NCBI GenBank assembly: GCA_029215795.1
Contig: JARDYH010000005.1
Span: forward strand, 166,557,814 to 166,621,813
Length of the DNA stretch: 64,000 nt
From: Anniella stebbinsi
Lineage: Eukaryota; Chordata; Lepidosauria; Squamata; Anniellidae
Direction of reading: 5' to 3'
Shown here: positions 22,035 to 34,500 of the stretch, piece by piece
How positions within the stretch are numbered: position 1 is the stretch's first letter
Layout: each line of letters opens with the position of its first letter
Made by a program: the position numbers and the translations under genes
Notes under the pieces: generated by a model
What the model saw: only the letters and a program-made list of their open reading frames with translations
Database searches by the model: none
Told to the model about the DNA's origin: nothing

Positions 22035-22552
22035 CTAAGGAGAGATCCTGAGATGGCCTTTATCAGCTACAGCGAAAAAGGGCAGGAGGGTCTCTCCAGA
22101 GAAAGAGTTTCCAGAAAACGTGTAGAGGAGGGTTCCTCTCTCAGCATTGTAAAAGGCCACCTGCCCCTCATCACAGTTCAGAGACACCCAGATCCTATTG
22201 AGGTTTCCACTCAGGGACACACAAGGATAATGAGGGGAGATGCATGCCTTGAATTCACCTCCCCACCTCCCCACAGCCCAAATCCCGTCCTCAGAACTAA
22301 AGTTAGTTAAGCCCTTTCTTCTCACAGACTTTCTGACGACCCCCAGAAACCACCTTTCCTCACTTCCCACACTGACTTCCCAGAAATGTCTGCCTGCCAG
22401 GAATCCCTCACGTCCCAACACAAAAGGCTCGTGGATAAATCTCTCAGGATTGTCAGGCAGATCTTGGCTACTCTCTCCCAATCTCACGCTTTTATGACCC
22501 TCAGACAGGATGAGCCAGGGATGAGCTGTGTCTGGATCCAGAGTTACATTTG
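22035..22552 (-). CDS. TRIM gene B exon 7: PRY-SPRY (B30.2) domain
   Basis: Begins after CCTCAACAG with ANVTLDPDTAHPWLILSEG. Contains NPERF, FVLGREGFLAGRHFWEVSVG, GQVAFYNAERGTLLYTF and LLPFFAVADKGHLRISP, then TAG. Standard PRY-SPRY length, equal to gene C's last exon (518 bp). Confidence 0.93.
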
Positions 22553-25500
22553 CTGTTGAGGACAGAGAGAGAGGAGGAAAAGAGACGATCAGTAGAATCC
22601 TCTGGGACAGTGATGGAGATCTTAAGCATTAACACCCCACAGCGATCACAGATTCCCTCTAAAATCAAGGAATATGAAAACAACTCAGTATGACCACAGG
22701 AGCATAAGTAACTTCTATGCTCAAAGTAGAGTCAACATTATATTTCCCAACATCAATTTCCCCCAACCTCTCCTCATTTCCCTCCCTCTCCTTTCTGCCC
22801 ACTGTAACTAACTAACTCCCCCTCCCCTCTATTCCCTCTGTCTCCCTGGTAACCAGCCACACGCCCTCCTATTCCACACCCTCCCAACAGGATCCTTCCA
22901 CATAAGGTTCAGTACATGTAACTGATTTCTTCAAAGTATCTAGATCCTGTCCCTCCTGTCATTCAGAAGTAAAAACAAAATAACAACAACAACAAAACCA
23001 CTCGCAAACTAAATGGTCTGTGACCGTATAATAAAGACTGGTTGACTGAACACTCCCCAAACACTGTGCTCTTGGGTACTTCCAGATGAGGCTGTTATGG
23101 CACCATCACCCTGCCTCATTCAAGGAATTGTATGGGAGGAGGAATCCAGATGACATCCCTCCTTCCTTCTGCCTTTTTCCTTAACATAGGGGCTGACTTC
23201 ACAGTGCCAAATTGGAACTGCTCTGTTGCCAAACCCCACGGTATTACTGGTGTGTGGTAGCAGCAAGTTATTTAGATGGAGGGAGGCAGTGCGGGCTTTC
23301 GGGTGGCCATTCGGCTAGCCAAGCCTGCCCTGCCCCCACCCCTCCTGTGGCTTCCGGTGACCAATGAGAGGTCACCTTCCAGCTGGGAGGTGCCCCCCCT
23401 GCAGCGCCTGAGTGAGGACAGATGGGGAAGAACCACACTGACCTTGCTCGGCCAGGAAAAGTCGGGGTAAGTCCCAGACTTTTTTCCTGCACATCTTCAA
23501 CTCTTTGCCCCAGGGTGGCTTCGAATCGGCAGCTGTGTCATATAACCGATGTAGTGCAGATTTGGAGCCATCCTGGGGCTTCCAGAGTGCATGTACAACC
23601 CCATGGAAAAATCTGTTGAGGAAAAACAGATGGGATAGCCACACCATGCCTTCTTACTGACAGAGCTAGGAGCCCTGTAAAGAGAAGCCTCTCTTCTCTT
23701 TGAGAAAATTTTTGGGGAATGGAAGGAGGCAGGAGAGAAGAGAATTCTCCCTTCCTTGGTACTTCCTATGTGAATTGGCCAATTGAGACTTCCAAGGAGA
23801 ATGATTAGGTCTCCGTTCTGGTGAGCACAGAGCAGCCAGCCAGTTATGCTCTCCCTATTCACAATAAATATCTGGGGGGGGGGTGACTATATGTCCTATT
23901 TACCGGGGGGAGTGGCTTCGGAGCAATGGAGTGAGGCTGGACATTTTCTCTCTCTGGAAGAAGCAATAAAATCCCTATCTTGGAGACTACGGAATGTAAG
24001 TTGCAAATCAGATTTATGAATTGGAATTAATGCTGCATCGGACGAGCGAAAGATAAGCTTAAAGCGGCCGGAAATCCGGGCCAGCTGCCAGGGACTGGCG
24101 ATTGAGACATTACTTTGTGCAAAACATATTTTCTCCTCATAAGTGAGGCATATTAAAAGAGATAAGAAGGAGTTAGGAGTGTTTGGGTGTTAAAAGTTCA
24201 TTGGAGAGGGTTGCTGATTTACGGAGCAATTGGCTGAATGCCAGATGAAAAAGAAGCTTCAGGAAAAAATCGCACCCATACCTAAGTGGACGAGGAACCC
24301 AGAACACATCCTTCTGATAAGAATCTTGAACAGTTTACTAGAATAATGTCGGATAAATCGCAGGAGAAGACGCAGGACAGACCACAGGAAAGAACAGTTC
24401 TGCTTCCAGTCGGATGTGGGAATCATAAAGCTGGAAGTAAGCCAGGAGCTGTTCCTAAAGCAGCTAAAGAAAGCCAGCAGATGCCACCAGGGGAATTACT
24501 GGCTAATTTTAAATTTATGCTGGATGAAGCTATGGCAAAACAGGAGGAAAAATTTCAAAATGTTATTAAGAGCAACACTGCAGATTCACAGAAAGAGATA
24601 TTAACTGGCTTTCAAGCTGTAGTGGAGAAACTGTCAGCGCTGGAGAAGCAGATGGAGGTGAACAGAGAAGTTAGCAGGCAGCAAGGAGTCAAATTACAGG
24701 AGTTTGATCTGAGACTAATTGCCTTGGAGGACAGAGACAGGAGAGTGAACATCCGAATTAGAGCCTTTCAGGAGCAACAGGGGGAAAATCCCAAGGTTTT
24801 GAGAGATATGATGTTGGCTTGGATTAGGGAAATGGACCCCCAGGAAAAGTGGGAACTGGAGGACATTGAAAGAATCCATAGAGTGGGATATAAAAGAAGA
24901 GGAATGCTCCCAAGGGATATAATTGTGAAATTTGCGAATTACTACAAGAAAGAAAAGTTGATGCAAGCAATTAGATGGATCGGACAGCCGATGCTTCAAT
25001 CAACACCAATACAGGTTTTCAATGATTTTTGTTCTCAAACCAGCCAGTGGCGGAAGAGCGTGAGACTGTGTACAGTGACCTTAAGGAAGAAGGCAATTGC
25101 TTATAGCTGGGGATACCCAGTTTTTTTTAGATTTATGTGGTCGGGGAAACAACACAGAATAACATCATGTGAGCAAGGGATGGAATTGTTGGAGAAGTTG
25201 GGATTGATTGATGAAACTGCAGATGGAGGAACCGATGTGGAGAAAGGTGCAGCAGGAGGAAGTAGTCAGTGAATGAATTTTGGTTTTAAAAAAAAGGGAT
25301 GAAAGAAGAGATTTTAAGGGAGGGGAGAGTCTGTCGTTACTCCTGAATCATGAGGTCGCTTCCCCTCCCCTGAAGAGTTCTAAAATAATTTGGGGCCATT
25401 GCCCAGGAGGGTCTGGTGAGGAGGTTTGGGGTAAGTGTGTGGGGGAGGGAGAGGGTGGGGGGGATATGTGTAACACAAGGGGAGACCAATGGGAAGATGG

Positions 25501-28500
25501 AAAATAAATTAAGAGTTGCAACTTTAAATGTTAAAGGGCTTGGAACTGTTATAAAAAGGAAGAGGATAGAAGTGTTGTTAAAAAATGGTAAAGCAGATGT
25601 TATATTTTTGCAAGAAACTCATCAATCGAAGGATGGTGTAAATGAGCTTAGGATGAGGGATATGGGCATTTATGAAAAGGCATGTGGTACTTCTAAAGCA
25701 AGAGGTGTAGCGATAATAATTTCAAAAAAATGTGGTATTAATATACTAAAAGTGAAAAAGGACGATTCTGGAAGATTTTTGATAATGTTTTGTACACTGG
25801 GGGAGGAGGAATATATATTGATTAATATATATGCACCAAATGGGAAACAGTTGGAATTCTTTGATGACGTCTTTAATGCTGTGGGAGATATGGGGAAAAT
25901 GAATATTGTGATGGCAGGTGACTAATATGGTGATAGATAAAAGAAAGGATAAAGATAATATCTTGAGAGATTATAAAGGGGGTGGTAAAACGGGTTTAAG
26001 CAAACTGATGGTTGAAAAAGAATTATTGGATGTTTGGAGAGTATTAAAAGGCGATGAAAGGAAATATACTTTTTACTCACCAAAGTATAAGAGCTATTCT
26101 AGGATAGATTTTATGTTTGTGTCAAAGAATTTGATATCTAAGATTATAGAATGTGATACAGGCGTTATTAAAGTCATGGACCATGCATTAATGACTATGG
26201 ATATTAAAATGAAGAAGGATTATAGAGAAGCAAAGAGATGGAGAATGGATACAAGGATTTTACATTATAAAAGTATAGTGGAAAAAATGAAAAAAGAAAT
26301 TCAGACAATATGGGATATAAATGAAATAGAGCAAAACTCTCATGAGATAGTATGGGACACGATGAAGGCGGTTGGTTGTAAGAGGGTTGTGTATCAGGGA
26401 AACGTGTACTCTAAGAAGACAACAGGAAGTACAAAATAAAAAGATAGAAAAGGAGATAAGAAATTTAGAAGAACAATTAAGAGTAATAAAGGATAGACGC
26501 CTATATGCTCAGCTTCAAGCTAAAAAGAAGGAACTAGAGAAAGAGGATTTAGAACGAGTACAAAAGGAATTGTTATATTTGAAAAGGGATTTTTTTGAAT
26601 ATAGTAATAAAAACTCTAGGATGTTGGCTAGGTCCACTCAGTCGAAAAAGGCAAAGAATACGATAGGGGCAATTAAAGACAAAACAGGGAAAAGCTGTAA
26701 TTTAATGAAGGAGAAATTAAATATTTTTCAGGAATTTTATAAGGAATTATATGTATCAGATATGGGTCCACAGGCAAGAGTAGTGGAATATGTAGAGATA
26801 AATTGGAAAATAAGATTACAGGGTGAGGACAGGGATTATATGGAAGGTTTGGTGACAGAAAAGGAAATAGAAGGAATTATTGATAAATTAAAAGGAGGGA
26901 AATCTCCAGGGATAGATGGGTTGGGGTCGGAGTATTACAAGATTTTCAGAGATATATTGATACCAAAATTGAAAATATTGTTTAATAGTATAATAGAAGG
27001 AGGGAAGACCCCACCATTGTGGGATCATTCCTTGATTATATTAATCCCAAAACCGGACAAGGACCTGACGGACCAGCTTCTTATAGACCAATATCTTTAA
27101 TAAATCAAGACTCCAAAATATTTACAGCAATAATGGCAAAAAGACTGAGTACTTTTATAAATAAATATATTAGAAAAGATCAATGTGGATTTATTTCAGA
27201 AAGGCAAATGCCTACTTTAATTGGGAGAGTGTTGAATATAATTAATGTTATTAATAAAAGGAATATAAAAGCAGGGTTGTTAGCATTAGATATTTTCAAA
27301 GCCTTTGATTGCGTGGAATGGCCAGCATTAAAAACAATTATAAAAACATTTGGGTTTGGAGATAAATTTATAGGAGTGATTGATCAATTGTATAGAAATA
27401 ATAAAGCAGAAATAATGGTTAATGATGGGTTAACACAACAGATTATCTTGGCCCGGGGTACTAGGCAAGGATGCCCACTTTCCCTGATTTTATTTGCAAT
27501 AGTAATAGAAATTTTGGCGAATGTTATAAGGGAAGATGCAAGATTAAAGAGGATAGGAGGGAAATAAAAGATTAAGATTAATATGTTTGCGGATGATACA
27601 TTACTGACTTTAGAAGATCCTCTAGAGAGTGGAGAGACATTTGAGAGAATTTGGGGAAATTACTGGATTGCAAATTAATTGGGGGAAGTCGGAAATGATG
27701 TTATTCAATTATAATAAGAAGGAGATGGAGGAGTGTAATATAAAACTAGGTCTTAAGATTAAAAATATAGTGCATTATTTAGGAGTTAATATTGCAACAG
27801 ATTTAGATAGGTTAGAAGAAATTAATTTTAATAGTTTGAAAAAACAGATAGGGGAAAAATTAGAGGCTTATAGAAAATTAAAGCATTCATGGTTTGATAG
27901 AATAGTAGTTATTAAAATGAAGATATTACCTAAGGTTAATTTTTTGTTTAGAATGTTACCAATTAAAATAACGGAAGTAGAGTTAAAGAGCTGGCAAAAT
28001 ATGATAAATGCTTATTGCAATGGAGATAAAAAAGCAATGATTAATAAAAGGTTATGGTATAAGACACAAAAGAAAGGAGGGTTGGGACTTCCAAATATAA
28101 AGATGTATTATATAGCTAATCAATTAAGACATGTTGTAAATGGTATATTAGGGGAAGATGACTTAGAATGGTTAGAGACGCAAACAGGAGAACTAGAATT
28201 AAAATTGCAAAATATTTTTTTTACCAAAATACAAAAGAAAGATTTAAAGGGACTGGATAACCCATTTTTTAATTTTTTTTTAGAGATTTGGGAGAAATTT
28301 AAAGGAAAGTTAATACCAGGAGATTCTCCTCTTACTCTAATGGAAAACTTCCCAGGGAATTTAAAAAGAGAGGTGGAAGGGGGATTGAGGGGTCAGAAAA
28401 TTATTAAATTGAGAGACTGGTTGAAAAGAATGAGTAATAAGGAGCAAATAGGAGAGATATTAAGAGGACAAAAGTTAGCTTGGTTCAAATGTATACAATT

Positions 28501-31500
28501 GGAACAATGGACACAGGATTGGAAAAAGAAGAATAAGGATTGTAGAGATAATACAAGATTTGAAGAATTAATGGAATCAAGAGAAAAGAAAGGGGGAAAT
28601 AAAAATAAAAGAGGTTTGATTAGTGAAATATATAAAATTATGATAGAGGACGATGACCACCGAGATTCTCTTAAAATAATTTGGGAAGTTGATTTAAAGG
28701 AACAAATTAATGAACTTAACTGGAGGAAGATTTGGGACGCAAGAATGTTAAAGTTATTGTCGGTTAGGATAAAGGAGAATTATTATAAAGTAGCATGGAG
28801 ATGGTATTTAATGCCAGTGAGATCTCGCCAGATTGATAAAAAAAAATCTAAGAACTGTTGGAGGGGTTGTCAGGAGGTTGGAACCTACTTTCATATGTGG
28901 TGGAGTTGTGAATATGTACACAAATTTTGGAAATGGGTGTTTAAAGAAATAAGCGAAATAACGAGAATTAATGTGGAAATAAGCCCTAAGTTGGCTTTAC
29001 TATCAATATGGGATAAAGGAATAGGGAACACAAGTATGAAGGAATTGATTAACAACCTCCTGGCACCCGCTAGATTAATGATAGCTAAGAATTGGAAAGT
29101 GCAAGGGAAGTATACAATAGAAGAATGGTATAAAGAAATATGGGATATGGCGCTTAATGACAAGTTAACGTGTAATTTGAAAGTAAGGAAGGGATTATCC
29201 AGGAAGAATGATTTTGAAAATATATGGAGTCCATTTTTGGAATTTGTATTAAGAAAGGGGAAAGGGCACTCACCTTTGAAAGATTCTTTACAATTTTGGA
29301 AAGATGTATAATATAATTGAATAAATGTTGGTCTCCTGGGGGGAGGGGAGCACGGGGGGTAGTGAGAGGGTTATGTATTGTACTTATGTTGTGTGTATGT
29401 TGTTTTTTAAGTTGAAAATTAAAAAAATATTTTTAAAAATGTCCTATTTACCCATCGTGGCTGCACAGTGGAGCTGCGTTGGTTAGATGATGCAGCCGCC
29501 AACTCATAGCCATGACGGGCTTTCCCCCTGAAACTGTGCTTTTTAAAAGTGTTGATTTTGACTGTGGCAGAGGTGAATTGGAAGCACATTTTCTATTATC
29601 TAATGTACATGTTCTTTTTGATATCCTGAAGCAACTTAAGCAAAACATTGGTTCTGCAAGTCCACTGTGTATCAGGGAAAAGTCAGCTGTGATGGGCACC
29701 TGTGGGCGAGTGCTAATAACATCATCAACGTATTTCCCTGTCCCAACCCCCTTAGCAGTTTTTCAACTGTCCTTAAATGTTTTGTCATATCTATTTTTTG
29801 GTTAATAAAGGATAAAACTATATAGTATAACGTTGGGCATCTGTTGGACAGGTTTGCCCAGGATCCCTTTTATAAGCAGATAATTTGTCAAAGTGTTTGA
29901 CCTATTAATAATGTGTGATATGTTATCATGAAAACTGAAGATTTGGGGTGGGGGGAGTCTGGCTGGGTCTCCTTGGCGATTTGTGAACTTTAGCCTGCCT
30001 GTTGACGTGCCCAAGCTGTAACTGCACCTATGCTCAACCTGTATATTTATAAATACATTCTAATATTATAAAATGCCAATAAGCCTCCAATAACCACCTT
30101 TAAAAAGGAAACGGAATCCTGTGGAAGCAATGTGCCCCTGGAACATCTCACTGTTTGGAGAATTGGGGTGCACATATAAAAATATATCATTTTCCCCAAT
30201 AACAAATTTGGGTGATCTCATGCCTACCCATTTAGAAGTCAAAGGAAGGGGCAGCAGCTGAGTGGTAGATCACAGACTTTGAATGCAAAAAGTCCCCAGG
30301 ATCAATCCATTGCCTCTCCAGCTAGAACTTGGAAAGATTCCTATGCAGTCACTTGGGGGCTGTCTTTAAGGCGCTGAGTTGGCGGTGCCCTGCCGCCAAA
30401 CCCTACAGTATCACTGCTGTGGGGTGACGGCAAGTTTTTTACATGGAGGGAAGCAGTGTGGGCTTTCTGCCAGCCATTAGGCTCACTGGGCCCACTCCCT
30501 CCTGCAGCTTCTGGTGACCAGTGAGAGGCTGCCTTCCGCCCAAGAATGTCCCCCATCAAAGCACCCAAGTGAAGACAGATGGGGAAGAGCTGTGCTGACC
30601 TCACTTGGGCAGGAAAAGGTGGGGTAATTCCCTGACTTTTGTGCTGCAGGTCTTTGGCTCTCTGCCACGGGATGGCTCTGAATTGGCAGCTGCGTCATGT
30701 AAATGATGCAGCGTGGATTCGGAGCCACCCTGGGGGCTTCCAGAGTGCATACAGCTCCCTGCATATGTGGAGACATGTTACAAATGCACATTTGGATGTG
30801 TGAATGGTGCAGAGGGTAGAAGTCTATTGCCGTCACCCACATTCTGTGCATTTATTGTACAAGCGAAGAGCCCAAAGAGCAGTATTGGGCTGCTGGTTAC
30901 TCATAGTTAACTTATTGAAGTTTCCAAAGACTGCAAAACTGCTTAACCCGAATGAAATGCAACCAGACAAATTTCTGACCGTTCTCCCATTTCTCCTGCA
31001 AACTTGGTCCTCATTGGGCATTTACCTTTCTGCAGCTGTAGTCCAAGTAAAAGGGCATCTGGGGAAAGAAAATTACATAAAGGTTAAGAAGGACACCATC
31101 ATGCTAATACTGAACCTTGTTAACAAAAGTATCAGTTCATAACGTAACATTTATTTCAAGTAAAGGATCAAGCTAGAAACTAACAAATCTGACAGACTGG
31201 GAATCCTCTTTGGAATGGTGAATTGCTTGCAAATAACAGCACAATTCAATACATCTTTACTCAGTAAATCCCTCTGAGTTCAATGCAGCCAAGCATATAC
31301 CTTATTCCCAGCTAAGCGTATGGAGGAGTGCAGCCTAAATCAAACAGACTGGCCTTGTTTGTTACTTGGAGGATTTTGCTTCACATTTATTTACAGAAGA
31401 GGAAACTTCTCAACGTTGAGGGGAGTAGCTAAAAGAAGTTGAAACGAAGAGTCAAGAAAGTCAAGGCAGAGGAATTAGATGAAATGGAATAGTCAAAATT

Positions 31501-34500
31501 GGAAAATTTAGGGCAAATTGACAAATTAAAAAAATTACAAGTCTACAATTGTTTCACTCAAACACAAAAATGTTCATCTCCTAATGAAAATATCTATTGA
31601 TTCAAGACATTTTAGACTCTTTTTTTAAAATTGTAAACATATTGCCAAAGTCGGTAACAAAATTAAATATAATTTAACAATAAATAAGAAAAAATAAGAA
31701 AATACGGTAGAGAGCCTATTTAGTTACTTATTTATTTACAATATTTATTTACTGCTCCACATCAAGAAGATTTTGGAGTGGCAAACAACAAAAAGGATAG
31801 AGGAATAAAAACACCATATTAAAAATTACTGTTTTTAAAAGGTGTTTTCAGGAGGTACCGGAAGCAAGGCAACGTTGGTGCCTGAATGACCTCCAAAGGC
31901 AGGGAATTCTATAGGAAGGGGGCCACCACACTGAAGGCTCTTCTCCTGGTGGACTGCAATCGGGCCATAGGTCCATGTGGAACCACTAGGAACATGACTT
32001 CAAATAACCTCAATGACCGGGCAGGTTGGTTAGGAAGAAGGTGTTCTCACATGTATCCTGGTTTCAAGTTGTTTAGGGTTTTGTACACTAGTACTAGAAC
32101 CTTAAACCTGGCTCGGTAGTGAATAGGTAGCCTATAAAATAAACCAAAGTTTAAAACACAGTAGAAGATAAAACACCACTTCTATAAGCAGCAGACCTCC
32201 TATAAGCAGAAACTAATTTTATATGGAACTTGTCACTAAAATTGGTGTCTATGCCCTCAGCTTGATGGCGCCTCTTCCGCCGCACAGCGGTGGCGGCAGG
32301 CAGCACACCGCACATTGGCGCTTCTTCTGCCAGTCTTCACATAAGGAGTGCCACGGTGGCTTTTCCTGTTGCCACCGCTGCCGCAACACCTGCACCTGCC
32401 CAGTAGCAGTGGCCCCCCTGCTTGAAGGTAAGTTTTTTAAAAAAATGGGGGGAGGACTGTGAAGGCAGTGCAACAAGCTGATGGCTCGCTGCTCCACCCT
32501 TTTCCTGCCCAGCCCACTCCGTTCTAAAAAAAGTTGGGGTAAATGCCCGACTTTTTTAGAGCGGAGCAAAGGGCCTTTGCCCCTAGATGGCTTTGCACCG
32601 GTGGCAGCGCCATGTAACCCAACTGTCGCCAGTGTGAAGCCAACGCGATGGAAAGTGTCCGTCTAGAGGTACCCTCTATTGGAGAAACGGATGACAGGCC
32701 GTGTAGCGCCAATCTTTAAAAAGAAATGCCGAAGGGAGCTAGTCCCTGAACTTAACATCTATTCCATATAAAGTGGTTCAAAGCTTTTAACAAGGCAGGA
32801 ATTGTTAAAACATATAGAAGAACAGACCTTGTAAAGGAAGAATCAGTATGGCATCTGCAAATTAAAATCCTGCCTCATCAATCTTTTAAAATTAAGGGTA
32901 TTAAGAAGCATATAGTTAGAAGCTCCCTAGGATCTGATAAGGATTTTTGATCTGGGCATTGATATAAAATCAAAACCTGAAACTCTGGTTTCCCCCAAGC
33001 CTCTAAGAAATGTTTTAAGGTAAAGTAGAGACACTTTACGCTGCACCAGGTTATAGTTCACACCTCACATTCTAGCATTTCAGAGGAAAAACACAGAACA
33101 ACATAACCCAAAACATCCTCTCCTGATAACAAGCCTCGTAATCTCTTCCTCCGAATAGACTGTAAATTAGACATGACTCAATAGCCCTCAAGACAATCTC
33201 ATAGACAAGATGGCACCTACAAAGTAAACATTTTCAGTTCTTCCCAAGGAAAAATACTGGCCATTAGAGTAAACCAAATACCACCAACTATCAGTGATCG
33301 AAGGTTATCAGGAAACAATAAATTTCACTGAGGTGTCAAATTCCCCGGATATTGTTTTATTATGGTTTAGGAAATTGTTTAGTTGAAACATTTATTGGCA
33401 TGTATCCATCACAGGAGGGAGGGGGTGAGTGGTATGTGACGTCAAAGCCTGTACAGAGATAAATGGAACAGTTTTGTCTTTGCGATTCAGAGAGCTTTGG
33501 TACTACCCATGTGCCACGTCTCTCTCCTTCGTACGTTGTTTTGAATAAACCTGTTGGATTGGACTTTGCCTGTTCCTGGTGATTCTTCAATTTGAGAGTT
33601 AGGGAACATTTCCTTAACAGATCATGTCCTTATTTCTCATGTGGGCTGATCCAGATGTTGGTTCCCTGTCCCATCTGCCTGCTAGCTTGGGCAGTGAAAG
33701 AAACAAAACACCCACAGAGGGCAGGATTACATACAGAGCCCATTTCAGGAGCTGTGACAGGTCGAAGTGCAGCCAGGTCGAAGTGCAGCCCTGTCACTTT
33801 GCAAGAAGCCACAAAGTGCTTGAGTGATTGCGATAGTTGCAGCACCTCTTAAAGGACTTCTTCAGATTGGGAGGATTGGCCACAAAATGCAACGGAGGTG
33901 AAACGCGAGGAAGTGAGACCCGAAAGAGATTGGGGAAAGAAATCAAATAGACAGGGCAGTGTGGGCTGTCTTTCTTTATGGTGGGCACCATCCCCTTTGC
34001 CCTGGCAATGCCACAGAACAAGGCTGTACGTGGCATATTCTGGGGGAAAGGAAATGGTGGCCAGACCGCCAAAATAGAAGCGCTGCTGCTGCTATCACCA
34101 TTTGTAGCAACAATAAAATAAAGCAAGGGCCTCTGCGACAATCACTTCTGGATTAATATAATGCCCAGTATATAAACCACACGTCCATACTTCATTACCT
34201 TTGAACTGCTCCATGACTCTCTCCAGACAGGGATTTATATCACAGCAGTCCCAGATCCTCCACTTCAAGTCTGGAGGGAAAGCCACTGGATTCTCAAATG
34301 TCTCCTTCTCACTCCTGGGGGAGAAACAGGAACAACCACCACCACCACCACAACAACATCCATCTAGCCCAGTATTCCCAAATGGAGTGAAACGAAACTG
34401 CAGAAAGTCTGGAGCAGGGGCAGGCAAGGATTTTGAGGTGTGAGGCCATGTGGGTCGCCCTGGAACCCTTCAGCGGCTGCACAAGGTGGCCTGGCGGGGG

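Larger units (their letters stand above)
23905..29438 (+). mobile_element. L1-clade LINE, full-length but decayed, antisense in gene B intron 6
   Basis: Flanked by a perfect 14-bp target duplication ATGTCCTATTTACC (23891-23904 and 29439-29452). It has a 5' UTR of about 440 bp, ORF1 (24346-25272), a ~220-bp spacer, a broken ORF2 (25497-29311) and an A-rich tail. The 5534-bp size, two-ORF layout and long TSD match target-primed L1 insertion with no 5' truncation. Its AT-rich, A-heavy plus strand contrasts with the host intron. It is absent from gene C's matching intron, so it is younger than the B/C duplication or was lost there. Confidence 0.92.

Noticed and set aside
24286..24345. Longer start (GTG at 24286) for L1 ORF1
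   Set aside because: GTG starts are not expected in vertebrate transcripts; the first ATG in this frame is 24346.
34095..34427. 110-codon minus-strand open frame taken as a whole gene
   Set aside because: Only 34199-34314 is coding, as TRIM gene B exon 5; the rest is read-through into introns.
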